Below are positions 46,521-58,120 of a stretch of DNA of 64,000 bases, piece by piece (position 1 is the stretch's first letter; each line of letters opens with the position of its first letter). The stretch lies in contig JAKSZU010000018.1 of NCBI GenBank assembly GCA_026018925.1, positions 4,744,920 through 4,808,919 on the forward strand, in the 5' to 3' direction. Both the position numbers and the translations under genes were made by a program. The notes beneath the pieces were generated by a model that made no database searches, was not told where the DNA came from, and worked only from the letters and a program-made list of their open reading frames with translations. This stretch comes from Tupaia tana (Eukaryota; Chordata; Mammalia; Scandentia; Tupaiidae).

Positions 46521-47944
46521 CTTGGGTTTCGATTTATTACCATCTAAAATGTCATTCTCTGTATGGGTAATAAAAGATAATACGTTTTATGGTGGCTCCT
46601 TATGTTAAGGTTTTACAAAATCTGTTATTAAATGATCTGCATAGAATCTAAATGAATCTTACTAGGTTACATGGAACAGCAAGGTGTTTTTTCCCTTGCT
46701 CGCCCCCAAATCAAGTGCGGTGAGAAGGGCGGCCCTCTCTGCGTTTTCTAATCACACTGCAGAAGGTAAGGCTTTTAAGGTCAGAGGAGAGATTGAGCTC
46801 TGCTGTTCTGCTGTGTAATCGGCTTCACAAAGTTATACACTGGTCAAAACGCCCAGAAAATTCAATTACTGACTCCCAATGACAAAAGCGCAGAAGCCCA
46901 CCAAGGGTTGGTGGCTGTTTCTAAAATTAGGTTCTAAATGCCTGCGACGTGTAGCCATTTCAGCTTTACAACCTGTGCCTGACTTCAGCCTTCTGCGTGT
47001 TAATGAGCCCTGCCCATTAACTTCAGGGGCTTACTCAGGACCGCATCCTCTGCTTAGAACAGTGCAGTCCAAGTGGGCTTCCTCACGCCCCCAAGTCCAC
47101 TGCTGCTCAGAACCTGCTCCCGTTCAGTTGTGATTCCCGCATCGAATCTGCCAGCCAGGGGTTTCATCAGCATTATACATTGTCCCTTAAGTCAAACACA
47201 TTTTCATGCAGAGCTTATTTTGGTTTAGAGTTCTATGGCTGGCAATAATTCCGAGTGGCTTTTGAAACAAAGGAGCTCGCTGAGAGAGCCAAGGCTCGGC
47301 CAGACATCGCCCTCCTGTAACCAGGGACAGGAAAGCAACTCCAGACATGGCTTTAGGCAGTCATCGGGCCCTAGGCTTTGGAAATCAGTTGAACTAATTC
47401 TAAATCATCTAAGGACACACACACACCCGCACGGTGGATTCCAATTTTGTCACTGCTGTTCGTAAAGCTAATTTCATATACCAGGGAAAAAAGGCAACGG
47501 GAATCAGCTGGCCAGGGGTTACTCTGGAAGCCCTCCTGTTGATTTCATGCCTGGAACAGTCGGCTCTTTCCATCACCTGCCTTCAGCACTGTCTGGACAA
47601 GATGCCTCATGAACTGTGACCCCTGCCCTGTTCCCATAAGGCAGCCCTTTCGGGATCTCGGCCCCATTAATCATTTTGTTCTCGAAATCATCTTGGCTCC
47701 GATGTCAAGGACTAAGCCTATTAACACCTTGGAATGTTAGTGGAGCAAAGAACAAGAAGTCAAATATTCCAACCTAACATTTGGTCCTGCCCTTCGCCGG
47801 CTCAGCCTGGCAGACGGAATGTGGGTAAAGACGAGTGTGCTTTTCTTCACAAATAATAAACCCACCCACACGCTCTTGGAGGGCTCCTTTCCATTTTATT
47901 TTCAAAACAAAAATAAAGAGTCTCTGCCTTCCCTGCAGCCCCTC
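46521..47944. other. Repeat-poor block
   Basis: About 1.4 kb with no recognisable transposon. Homeodomain-like TTAAT/ATTAAT words occur (for example CCCATTAATCATTTTG near 47665). Possible conserved non-coding sequence. Confidence 0.45.
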
Positions 47945-48226
47945 TCCGGTGTCCTTTCTTCTTCTTTTTTTCAATTTGTAATTTGCCAGAGGGCACATGC
48001 ACTCTCCAGAGAGACAGAGACACAGAGAGAGGGAGAGCGGGAAAGCACTTCCTGATGGGGTGTGGTCATGCCGCAATCCCTTCTCATCTACTTCTCCATC
48101 CTGCCAGAATTCCGGGCCTGCACACACGTGTGACGGTGTGTTTTCTCAAGCCTCTGGGTCTAGGGTTCCACTATACGGTTGGCCATGAGGGATAAGGCTT
48201 CCTTGACCACGAGGCAGTGGGGCTGG
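47945..48226 (-). mobile_element. SINE-A, old copy
   Basis: TTTGCCAGAGGGCACATGCA, GACAGAGACACAGAGAGAGG, head GAGGCAGTGGGGCTGGC. Diverged. Confidence 0.82.
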
Positions 48227-48444
48227 CTGGAGTCCTTTGAAGGTGCAGGAGACTGGACTCCATTGCCAGTCTGTCTGGGAGGACACGCCAGTGCCTTGGC
48301 TCTTTGTTCTAATGCAAGGAGAGACCTCGGCCCCGGTGAAAACACACCTCTGTGCCTCATGCTCTGTCGTGGCTCTAATGCCAAGCTCTGGACCCTTCCA
48401 CACCTGTCCACAAATGCCCATTCTGTGCCAGGCCAGCTGGGCTC

Positions 48445-48670
48445 CACTTAGACATGCTGTCATAGTAGTAACCCTGACTACGTGCATTGAACTCTTCCTG
48501 TGTGCCAGAACGGTGCTCAACCCTCTATGGGAATTAACCCACACCATCTTGTTGATACCCCTGTGACGTTGGAATGGTACTGTCCCCATTCTACAGGTGA
48601 AGAATCTGTCATCCCAGGACACGCAGTTCCTACGGGACGGTGCTGGGATTGGAACCCAACTGTTTGGGCC
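48445..48670 (-). mobile_element. MIR SINE
   Basis: Antisense MIR: GTGCATTGAACTCTTCCTGT, TTCTACAGGTGAAGAATCTG, CTGGGATTGGAACCCAAC. A 222-codon minus open frame (48814-48146) runs across this MIR and the SINE before it, so it is not a gene. Confidence 0.85.
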
Positions 48671-48899
48671 CCTCACCCACACTCTCAACAACCACTCTCT
48701 GGAGAGCACTCGGAGCTCACGATCCACACAGCCGCTCAACGTCTCTGTTGGTGAGGGTGCACAGATCGCATGGGGAACCCATTTCCTGGTGGGGATGCCC
48801 CCTCCCAGCTGCACTGGTTGGGCTCGGGAGTGTGAGAGCTTTTTTTAGCTAGGCTGCCATCAGGTCTCTAATGCCAGCCTTCTTCTTGAAGACCCCGTC

Positions 48900-49345
48900 T
48901 ACTCCCATGGCTTCAGTTTTATCCACCCCTGTTGAGACTGACAGCTTCAATTACAGCCTGTCGTTTTCATCTCCAAAGGTCTCCTAACTCTCAGACCCAC
49001 ACTTTCTCAGTATCTCCACTGGAATGTTTTGTGAGCACTGCAAACGTGGACTATCCCAAAGCAAACACAGTAGTTTCCCGGCCAAGCGCACTGCTTCCCT
49101 GACCTGCCTGGTTAGGTTTGACGCCTTCTGCCCACAGGCAAGCTGGAAGCCCCTGCACCCAGCACCCTCTCCCTACCCCACTGTATTCAATCCGGCCCAT
49201 TCTTTCTTGTGTTATCCCATCCTTGTTATTCTCCAGCCTCGCTCGGGTCACTGTCATGCCCTGCTTCGACTGCTGTATCCTGAGACAAGTGGAATACAAG
49301 TCTGGAGAGATCTGGGAAGGGGTGCAGAGTGAAGGAAGGTGGAAG
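48900..49345 (+). mobile_element. Probable L2 LINE remnant, upstream part
   Basis: CTTCAATTACAGCCTGTCG and CATCTCCAAAGGTCTCC resemble L2 ORF 3' sequence. Weak. Confidence 0.4.
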
Positions 49346-49549
49346 GAGGTTGCCATCATGCCAGTGAGGAAGGGAAGGCCATCCAGGCCAACTTTGTGGG
49401 GACCAGAAGATGTAACCAGAGGCCAGGAAAAGATGTCTCAGGCCAGCATCCAATGTGCAAGGTATTGGGCAGGCCGTTTCACTTATACGGCCACACCCTA
49501 CAGCAGCTCCTGGACACAGAAGGACAGTGGGTGATCCGTTTACTTCCCT

Positions 49550-49850
49550 GTGCCTTCACAAATTGTTCCTTTTGTCCAAGATTCCGTTCTCTTCGTTCAA
49601 ACCTGGTCAAGTCCTACTATCCTCAAATGCCCATCTCAGGTGACACTTCACTTTTTCTTTGAAGCCTTTACTGAAATCACTGGGGTAGAAAGATTGTAGA
49701 GTTCTATACATGGCTCCCTTGTAGCACCTATTACATCCTGTCCCAATAAACCATAAATCTTTGTCCCTTTCACCCTGCTATGAGATGCTCTGAGGCAGAA
49801 GCCATGTTTTGAATATTTGCTTCTGCTAACTTGTGGCATAGTGAATATAG
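49550..49850 (+). mobile_element. L2 LINE 3' region
   Basis: CTATCCTCAAATGCCCATCTC, TCTTTGAAGCCTTTACTGAA, GTAGCACCTATTACATCC, GAGGCAGAAGCCATGTTTTG: clear L2 order. Confidence 0.8.
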
Positions 49851-50260
49851 CATGACCTTGAAAGCCAAAATAAGACAAATCTCAGCTCTGTTTTGTAACA
49901 CCTATGCAATTGTGGACAAGTCACACCACACCCTCTGATGTCCAGATCCCCAGTCTGCAAAAGGAATTTGAAATTTTTTAAAGAATTATTTTTATTTATT
50001 ATTATTTAAAAATTTTACTAGAGAGCAAAAGAGAGTGAAAGAAAGTGAGAAAGCTAACCTCCAGGTCTAGAACTTGAACCAGTCAGCCACGTGAGAGTCC
50101 CAGCACCTTAACCACCAACTGCTGGTCCTTGCAAAAGGAATTTGACTTTTTCTCCAGGACTATTATGAAGACAAAATGAGATAATCCCCTTATGTCACTG
50201 ACCATGTGACCTGGTACACAGAGTGAATTTAGCAAGTGAAAACTGCTGCTGTCAAAACAG
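49851..50260 (+). mobile_element. MIR SINE split by a short SINE-A
   Basis: MIR text CAATTGTGGACAAGTCACACC then CCCCAGTCTGCAAAAGG continues after the insertion with GACTATTATGAAGACAAAATG and GTGACCTGGTACACAGAG. Confidence 0.85.
49972..50130 (-). mobile_element. SINE-A, short form, with clean target-site duplication
   Basis: Perfect 15-bp duplication GCAAAAGGAATTTGA at 49957-49971 and 50131-50145. Element runs head (CAACTGCTGGTCC) to CT-rich block to A/T-rich tail with no central block, showing that the short form retroposed as such. Confidence 0.92.
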
Positions 50261-50361
50261 AATGTATTCTCAATAAACCCTGGAACAGGTATATCAGTTT
50301 TTAAGGCCAAAGCAGCTAAGAGTGTTGGCTCCTTAAAATGAAATGAGGGTCATCTCCATGA

Positions 50362-50795
50362 CCCAGTATGGATTGAATGGTGTCCCCCAAAAGCTATGTC
50401 TAAATCCTAAACTCTGTGGACATGAACTTATTTGGAAAAAGGGTCTTTGCAGATGTAACTGAATTAAGGAACTCCGGATGAGATTGTTGAGGACTGACGG
50501 GTGTCCTAAGTTCACAGGTGTCCTTATAAGAGACAGAAGAGGAGACAGAGACACAAGGTTTATGGGGAGAGAGGAAGAGATGGGAGTGATGCAGCCACAG
50601 GCCAAGGAACACTTGGAGCCACCAGACGAAGAAAGGAAGGTTTCATTCCTAGAGCCTTCACTAAGAGCAGAGCCTTTCTGAAACTTTGATTTTGGACTTT
50701 TGGCCTCCAGAACCGTGAGAAAAAATTTCAGGTGTTGCAAGCCACCTGGTTTGTGATCATTTGTTTCAGCAGCCTTGGGGAATTAACAGATCTAG
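50362..50795 (+). mobile_element. MLT1-like MaLR LTR
   Basis: Begins TATGGATTGAATGGTGTCCC, then GGAAAAAGGGTCTTTGCAG, TGTCCTTATAAGAGACAG, TTGGCCTCCAGAACCGTGAG, and ends TTTGTTTCAGCAGCC to AATTAACAGA. Confidence 0.9.
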
Positions 50796-51609
50796 TTCAG
50801 TGCAAAAATCTGCCAGTGGCCATCCTGCTCAGGGAACAGTTCAGACTGGATTTCAACTCTACCAACATGGTAGAGTGGGGGCCCATTTAGGGTCTTTGGG
50901 AATTTCACATTTTCAAGAGAGAGCTTAGTTTTCAGGGAACTCTGGCAAGCTTTGAATTCCAGTTGCACAAGCTGTCAACTCACCGTCTTATGTCAGAGGC
51001 CGGTTCTCCTCAGGGTTTGAGTAAATACTGGTTGGCTGGGAAGTGACTCACCTCACTCCTGAGAGTCCCAAGCCACCCAGGTTCCTTATGCCCTCACCCC
51101 CATCATGGACAGCAAATCTCAGAACAAAGGGTGGGAGTAGGAAGAAACCACTTATCCCACCTTGGGAAGACTGTTTTACCTTGTCTTCCTCTCCTACTTT
51201 TTTTTCTCCTACTAGAGACATGCATGATTTGCATGGTAAGGCAATACCCTAAATTTTAAAAGACACAATGGTTAAGCAAACCCCAAATCCAAAACAAACT
51301 GCAAACACCTCTCTAAGGGGATGCTTCTGGTATTAGTTCTACACTGCTAAAACATTTTTGGGGGTCTCTTCTGAATTGTATGATGAGACTGATGGAGAAA
51401 AATATATTAAACCAGTAGCTGTGGCCCCCAGACAATGTTTGTATAAAGCAAGAAGACTTTAGCAAGGAGTGTCCTGCAGAGGCAGCCTGACCACACCTAC
51501 AGTGCTGAGAGTAGTCCCCATGGGACCCTCAGACTTATCTGCTCTCTCTTACTCTCATCTTATTAAGTCCCCTCAACTGTCTTTGGCTGTGGATTCCATG
51601 GCTTAGAGA
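50796..51609. other. Unassigned intronic sequence
   Basis: Nothing recognised. Confidence 0.4.
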
Positions 51610-51975
51610 GGATTCCTTCATTCATTCTGCAAACATCCGTGGAGGGCTTAGTAAGAACCAGGCAATTGTTCAGATACAGCCATGGAGAAAAGGCTCAAAG
51701 GTTCCCCTCTTCATGGACCTTACATTCTAGCTGAGAAGACAGACTGTGAGCAAGGTCAGAAGTGATAGGTACTAAGGGAGAAATTAAATAAGAAGAGTGA
51801 TAGAGTTCTAGGGTGGGAGTGGAGGCTGTGTTAAATAGGGTAGCCAGAGAAAGTCACATCTGAGCAAAGCCATGAAGGGAGGGAGTAAGGAGGAGCCTGT
51901 AGATATTCTGGGGAAGAACATTCCAGAAAAGGGAACCAGCAAATACAAAGGTCTTGAGGCAAGAGCACATGGGAT
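51610..51975 (-). mobile_element. L2 LINE remnant
   Basis: Antisense L2: CTTCATTCATTCTGCAAACA, GGACCTTACATTCTAGCTGAG, AACATTCCAGAAAAGGGAAC and CAAATACAAAGGTCTTGAGG. Confidence 0.8.
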
Positions 51976-51982
51976 GAATGAT

Positions 51983-52194
51983 CCCCATTCAAGTTCCAGG
52001 CCTGGCAGCTTGAAAATCATGCCAGGTGCATGTGTGTGCATGCCTGAAATTCCAGGAGGAGAATGGAGGAGAGGGGATTATAGCATGGCCTTTCTCCCTG
52101 GTGGGCTGATTTCTCACCTTTCCTCTCTCTGTCTCTCTCAGTCTCTTTCTAGTGAGTGTACCATCCCCATGGAAAAAAACCTTAAAAAAAAAAC
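51983..52194 (+). mobile_element. SINE-A, 5'-truncated copy
   Basis: Begins inside the B-box region (TTCAAGTTCCAGGCCTGG) and runs to TGGAAAAAAACCTTAAAAAA. The tRNA-like head is missing. Confidence 0.83.
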
Positions 52195-53029
52195 TTGGCT
52201 TTCTCATTAAAACTTCTCTTTTCCTATTTAACAAACAAACAAAACAAAGAAACCCACCAAAGTCACTCATCGTCCTTGAAGATGGATTCCTGACATTTTT
52301 GTTATTCCCTTCTATTGGTTTATGGCGGTGAGTACCTGCTTAAAATGAGGGAAAATACTGAGGATGCACTCATGGATAAGGGACTCGACTATAGGATTTA
52401 GGAGGGCAGAGACTATATCTGTTTCTGAATGCTCATATTCATTTGTTTGGTCAACAATAACAAACAGGTAGCAATAAATTTTGTAAAAAAAAAAAAAAAA
52501 GAGCTGCATATCATTTCAAAGTAAATAAAAAGCATATTTCCCTTAATGCCAGCTGAAATACAATCCATCCAAATTTTGTTACAGATGCAAATCAAAGGCT
52601 GGAATTTTAACAACACAAAGTGTTTCAACAATAAATAGAATAAATGGCACCATCTATGGGAAATGCACCTTTCTTTCTTTTACAAATATTAACTTCCACA
52701 AACAGAGATCCGTTATCTAACAGAGATGCTAATTTTTGCTCTTTTGCTCAGCAACCAACACAAACATTTGTCAGCTCTCAAACTTGTCTCTTACGATCAA
52801 GTCCAACATTACAGAATGCATTAAAAAGGTAGTAACATAATGGACTTATTAGGAACAAAAAGAAATGAAAACTGGGTATTGAGTTGCCCTGATTTTAGAT
52901 GTAGGACCTTCCTGAACTCAATTACCAAGTTATCAATTCTACTTGCTTAATTTGTTCACATCTGTCCTCTTTCCATTCTTTCTACTGTTCAGACACACAG
53001 ACACACACATGCCTCATTGGTTTCCCTGA
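52195..53029. other. Unassigned AT-rich sequence
   Basis: A run at 52485-52500; otherwise nothing recognised. Confidence 0.4.
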
Positions 53030-53575
53030 GTCCCATCTTTACAACTCCAAATGCATTACAGTGATCTTTCTAACATAGACTGGTTGCTCTGCCAAACTGC
53101 TCTAAATGTTCCCTGGCTCCCTGCTGCTGCCAGGATACTTGTGGATGACACCAAAGGCTCTTGAAGATTTGGTCCCCTTTTCCAGCATCTCCCCGCCTCC
53201 CCTTCCCATTATCTATAGAAATGCTTAAGCACTGGTCATGGTTTCCCAAGCACCTCTGCGCCTTTGCAAACCCTGTTCCCTTTGCTTGATTCAGCCCCCA
53301 TCCATGTATCTTCCAGGAAAGCGCCTGGTCACCATTTAAGTATTAGCTCAAACGTTACTCCTCTCTGAAGCCTGCCCTGATCTGGCCCTGTCTAGCTGGG
53401 AGTCCAGTTTTCTCCGCTCGTACTGTGCCTTACTCATACAAGTTAGTGTGACATTGGACATCACAGCTGCACACATGGCTTCCTGGTAGCCGTGAGCTTC
53501 TCCAGGGCCATGACTCTATTCACATCACTAGAGCTCCTGGAACGATGTAGTTGCGGAGTAAACGCTTGGGAATGA
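53030..53575 (+). mobile_element. L2 LINE 3' region, long remnant
   Basis: CCCTGGCTCCCTGCTGCTGC, CACCTCTGCGCCTTTGCAAA, ACTCCTCTCTGAAGCCTGCC, GTGAGCTTCTCCAGGGCCATG, GGAGTAAACGCTTGGGAATG: well-ordered L2. Confidence 0.88.
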
Positions 53576-53704
53576 AATGTGTGATAGAGTAAGAAGTCAC
53601 CGTGAGAAGGTCCTCTTTGGGTCATTCACAGTTTCCAGGACAGCCAGGATCCCCACACCTGCTGATATCATAACGACGAGATGTATTGGGGATGGAGTGA
53701 TCTT

Positions 53705-54045
53705 AATAACAGGGCAGAAGGTGCAATCCTACTCCTCACCTCCTGTGTGGATCTGGACAAACTATTTACCTTTCTCTGTGTTTATCTTTCTCCTCCGACT
53801 CTTCTTGTTTTTTAGATTTGGGGAATACATACACACATACCTGACATGGTTTTCAAGCTACTGGGCCTGGGACTCAAAGCATGTACTTGGCCATGTGGGG
53901 TCCAGCTGCCTTAACCACCAGGGTATGGGCTGGCCTCTTTGTGTTTCTAATACCTTCTCTGAAAATGGGAGTATCATTATCTACACTGAAAAGCTGTCAT
54001 GAGGATATGTGTAAAATCCTTTGCACAGCACATAGTGAAAACTTC
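53705..54045 (+). mobile_element. MIR SINE interrupted by a SINE-A fragment
   Basis: GATCTGGACAAACTATTTACC before, and GGAGTATCATTATCTACAC to AATCCTTTGCACAGCACATAG after the insertion at 53806-53936. Confidence 0.75.
53806..53936 (-). mobile_element. SINE-A, partial copy
   Basis: ATACACACATACCTGACATGG to GGTATGGGCTGGCC; only the head-proximal half is present. Confidence 0.75.
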
Positions 54046-54255
54046 ACGTGGCAAGTGTTAGCAGATTGGCTCCAACACAAATAAGCTGTGTCTGTGATTG
54101 TGGGCATGTGAAACTTGCCACGCCGCAGTCTCATCATTTGTAAAGTAGGGGGACAACAGGATCTACTGCATGGCGGTGTTGTGAGGACTAAATGAAATGA
54201 TCCATGCACGACCCCTACTAGTGAACATTTATTGAGCGTTTATTATTCATTCTAT
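54046..54255 (+). mobile_element. MIR SINE
   Basis: GTCTCATCATTTGTAAAGTAG, GTTGTGAGGACTAAATGAAAT, GAACATTTATTGAGCG. Confidence 0.82.
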
Positions 54256-56099
54256 TACCACTACTATTAATTATTATTAATATTACTGCACTGGTAATCT
54301 CTCCTATCACGCCACTTGCTGAGATGCAGCAATCTGTAAGCTGTCTGAAGTCAGAGATTGCTTGTGTCTTTCACTGTCACACTCCTGACACCTGCTGCAT
54401 TGTCAGGCACACCGTCGATGCTCAATGGACAGGAGTAGGTCCAGTGCCTGAACAAATGCTTACTGCTCTCTGTCTCTCCGAAGTGTACCCTACTGAAGAC
54501 TCAGCACGAGCTTCTCTTCTCCTCCACAGTCTTTTCTCCTTCTGCTATAGCATGTGATCTCTTCTGCTTTCAAACATCCACAACACATGGGTGTCTTACA
54601 TTTGTCCATTTCCCTGCAATATTGCTCAGCTTGGGAACCTCAATGGTTATTTATATTTTAACCAGCCCAAAAGTTGTGTTACATCTGTTTAACCATGTCC
54701 CCTTATCAGAGCTCTGAATCAACCAGTGATTCATTGCTTGGTCTGTACCTTGGAACTCTAAGACTCTGCAAATTTTACCATCTAAAAATGAAGAATTTGA
54801 CAGGGTCTGAGCAAGTCAAGAATGGCTGGGTACTCTCCCCCAGTCAGGAGGATCAGCCAGCAGTATTCCCACACATGTCCCATTTCAAGGTCCTCATAAC
54901 ATTCAGAGGAAAAACATACTCAAGTTCACCAAGTGTAGCTCTTGGCAGCATTGAAGATTGCTGCTGTGTAAGCCAGAGGCACCACATTAAAATAAATGCT
55001 TAGTAGGAGAATATTTAATGACATGGAAAATGTTTCTACTACATTGTTGAGAAGAAAAAGCAGGTTCCAAAATTGTATGACCGGCTAGATCCCATTTAAG
55101 GAAAAAAAGCACTTCTATATTGTAATGTGTAAATAGAGTAGGAGAATTATATACAGCCAGGTATCAACAGCAATTGTCTCTGGATGATGTAGTTATGCAA
55201 TTTTTATTTTATCCCTCGTGTACTTTCCTAATTTTCAACTTTTTACAATAAGCATATATTACTTAGTGGTCATAAAAGAGAATACGTTTTATTATCAGAA
55301 TTAAGCTATAATGATGAAGGTGTTTTTCGGTGAGTCTGTGTGATTTTGAGGGGGATACAGCGTAAGGCATGTGGCTCTGGATGATGGATGTGGCCTCTAA
55401 CTCCTCTCTCCTCCTGGCTCTCTGGGGGCCAGTGCAAACTCAGGCTTTTCTTGAAAACAGACAACCATTTCCTTGAGCCAAGATATGACGGTCATTAGTA
55501 ATTCCAACAGGGGCACCTTCGAGGACCTCGCATTACAATAGAAAGAAGGTCCTAAATAAAGAACACATGCCTCTCATTGGCTCTTTAAATGTCAGTGTGC
55601 AGGCCTGAACATTTATATCTCAGACATCCCTGGAGAGCCAGACTCGACAGCTGCTGGGAGGGAACCAAGAATTCGGCTAAATGTTAATTGGCATCGAGGT
55701 ATGACATGGGGTCCTGCAAAGGTTGTGTTGGGAAACTGAAGTCTTATCCCTGCCTTTTTTAATGTGGGCATCCATAAACCATGGAGGGGATCTGACCTGG
55801 GAACAGAGGAGGGCAGGGGCGATTTAACCCCTCCTCTACCAGGATGGCCATTATCCATACTATACTCTAGGACCATACCATGATGCTTTAGGTGTGGATG
55901 GAAATGAAAGCATGCAGCCCATCAGCAGGCTACTTCCAGCTCCCAGGTATTTGGGGAGATATAACTTGGTGATCAAATATGAAAGTTTTTGGTTGTTTTG
56001 TCCATGAATGCTATCTAAATGCCTGATAACAGATTTATTAGTTATTTGGTCATAACAAAATACATGAAGTAGACATTATTAAGAAGGTGAAAAGGTAGC
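54256..56099. other. Mostly unassigned sequence
   Basis: 54320-54440 has L2 3'-end wording (CTGAAGTCAGAGATTGCTTG; GTCAGGCACACCGTCGATGC). 54990-55265 (GGCTAGATCCCATTTAAGG; ACAATAAGCATATATTACTT) is an old interspersed repeat I cannot name. The rest is unassigned. Confidence 0.45.
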
Positions 56100-56315
56100 T
56101 TATGGAATGGGGGGAAATACTCACAGATTGCATATCTGATAAGGGTCTACTACTGTACTGGGTCAATGAGAATGTTTTGGAACTAGATAGCGGTGATGGG
56201 TGTGCAATATTGTGAATGTGCAAAATGCCACTGAGTTGTTCATTTTAAAAATGGTTAATTTTATGTTACGTTAATTTTGCCTCAGTTGGGGGAAAATAAA
56301 GTACCTACTATACAC
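56100..56315 (+). mobile_element. Ancient L1 3' end
   Basis: TTTTGGAACTAGATAGCGGTG, AAATGCCACTGAGTTGTTCA, TTTTGCCTCAGTTGGGGG: L1M-type terminus. Confidence 0.8.
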
Positions 56316-56389
56316 TAGAAGAATGAGTAAAACAGTCATGGGCCTTGTTTTGTAGACTACAGTTCAGCATGAGGGGCAGGCTTTTAAAA

Positions 56390-56645
56390 CTTTTTAAAGA
56401 TATTTTTGCCTTAGGGTGCATGTGCTCACTGGAGAGAGAGACAGAGATAGTGAGAAGAAAAGGAAATCACTCCCCAGGAGGGATGGCCACACTACATTCC
56501 CTTCTCCTCCATTCTTCTCCTGGGATCTTGGGCACACATGGACACACACTGGGTATGAATTTCAAGCCACTGGGTCCGAGACTTGAACTGTGTGGTTGGC
56601 CATGTGGGAGTCTAGCAATGTAACCGCTATGCCATCTGCTGCCCT
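56390..56645 (-). mobile_element. SINE-A, old copy
   Basis: TTTTTGCCTTAGGGTGCATG to GCTATGCCATCTGCTGCCC. Confidence 0.85.
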
Positions 56646-56841
56646 GGAGGAATGGTTATTGATCATGTGAATTTCTATTGAGCTTTAACTGTGAAATGAC
56701 ACAAAGGAGAGGGTCTAGTTTCTGAAAACACCTGCAAGTAGACCTTGAACTTCTCTTGGAGAGAAGGAAGAATTCTCGAGGAATTGATGGTTGAACTTAA
56801 ATCTAAAGAAAGACTAGAGATCATTAAGATAATGCAGTGGG

Positions 56842-57099
56842 TTGGGACCAGCAGTTAGCGTAATGGCTATGTCGCTGGACTCCCACGTAGTCGACCGCGG
56901 TTCGAGTCCCGGACCCGGCGGCTTAAACTCACGCCGGGCGCGTGTGCGTGCGTGCCCAAGATCCCGAGAGGAGAATGGAGGAGAAGGGATTGCGGCGTGG
57001 CCATCCCCCCTGGGGGGTGATTTCCTGCTTTCTATCTCTCTGTCTCTCTCTGTCTGTCTGGCGAGCGCACGCGCCCTATAGCAAAAAAAAAAACCTCTC

Positions 57100-57130
<31 letters not shown>
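56842..57130 (+). mobile_element. SINE-A, youngest-looking copy
   Basis: Intact A box (TTAGCGTAATGG) and B box (GGTTCGAGTCC), unmutated-looking CpG blocks (CGACCGCGG, CGCCGGGCGCGTG, GCGAGCGCACGCGCC), about 33-bp A tail and a perfect 15-bp target-site duplication AGATAATGCAGTGGG at 56827-56841 and 57131-57145. It is the best representative of the family in this window. Confidence 0.98.
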
Positions 57131-57133
<3 letters not shown>

Positions 57134-57145
57134 TAATGCAGTGGG

Positions 57146-57419
57146 GTAGGAAGGAGGAACCAGCCATGTCAGCATAGTGCCTGAAAAGGCCTGGTGATGA
57201 GAGTGAGTGAGGGCAGAAGCCCCCAGGCTAGAGGGCAGGTCAGAGGAGACATGGTGTGAGACACAGGGCTGGACAGAGGTGAGTCAGACCATAGTTGACT
57301 TGCAGACTCATGGATAGACTTGAGTTGGTCTCCAGAGAAAAACAGGACATTCCCAGGAAGATTTTAAGGAGGAGGCTGACATGAAAAGATCATTCTAGAT
57401 ACAATGTGGGACATATTTA
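57146..57419. mobile_element. Possible L2 fragment
   Basis: AAAAGGCCTGGTGATGAGAG and GAGGAGGCTGACATGAAAAG resemble antisense L2; weak. Confidence 0.35.
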
Positions 57420-57610
57420 AAAAAATAATTTTAGTAACATTTTTATTGAGATAGAACACATACCACACAATTCATCCATCTGGAGTGTACCACTCAATGA
57501 CTGAGTATATTCGCAGAGTTGTACAACCACCACAATCAATTTAGAACATTTCATCACCCCAAAGAGAAATCCCATACCCCTTAGCAGTCACCACCGCAGT
57601 AACTTCTTAG
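57420..57610 (-). mobile_element. Ancient L1 3' end
   Basis: TTTTATTGAGATAGAACACAT, ACAATTCATCCATCTGGAGT, AGAGTTGTACAACCACCACA, CATCACCCCAAAGAGAAATC: the antisense terminus of L1M elements. Confidence 0.9.
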
Positions 57611-57650
57611 GACACAGACAAGGAGGCTTACGTGTATTTTATCACAGTGC

Positions 57651-57845
57651 TTTCTTTTCTAGGTTTTCCCATAGGGCATATGTGCTTGCTGAAGAGTGAT
57701 GGGAACAGGGGCTGGGGTGAGGGAAAGAGTGGGAAATCACCTCATCCCCCCTAGGGGGATAGGCTACACTGCAAGCTCTTTTCCTCTATTCCCCTCTTGG
57801 GATTTTGGGCATGCATGCAAACATGCTTGGCATGAAAATCAAGAC
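57651..57845 (-). mobile_element. SINE-A, 5'-truncated old copy
   Basis: TTCCCATAGGGCATATGTGC to ATGCTTGGCATGAAAATCAAG; head absent. Confidence 0.75.
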
Positions 57846-58120
57846 TTGAAAAAGTTCATGGAATTAAACTACAAATTATTTTGGTGCAAAAGTATTTTGA
57901 AATTCACCCTTTTTTTCAGAATATTTATTTTCCATGGATTTTTTTTAAATACGTTTCCTCATACAAATGGATTCCTTTACAAATCACTTTTAATGGCTGA
58001 AGTTTTAAAATGGGTTCATAACAATGCAGGGTGAATGCAGGCAATCTGTTGAACCTAGAAGCTGTTGTATGTGAAGTCATTATTTCCTGTTCTGTTTTCT
58101 CTGGGGAGATGTTACATCAG
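57846..58120. other. Unassigned AT-rich sequence
   Basis: Nothing recognised. Confidence 0.4.

Noticed and set aside
48146-48814. 222-codon minus-strand open frame, the longest in the window
   Set aside because: It spans an antisense MIR and part of a SINE-A copy, has no domain and no splice logic; chance.
56842-56915. tRNA gene call at the SINE-A head
   Set aside because: A and B boxes are present but the head does not fold as a complete cloverleaf with a normal acceptor stem and continues into the SINE body.
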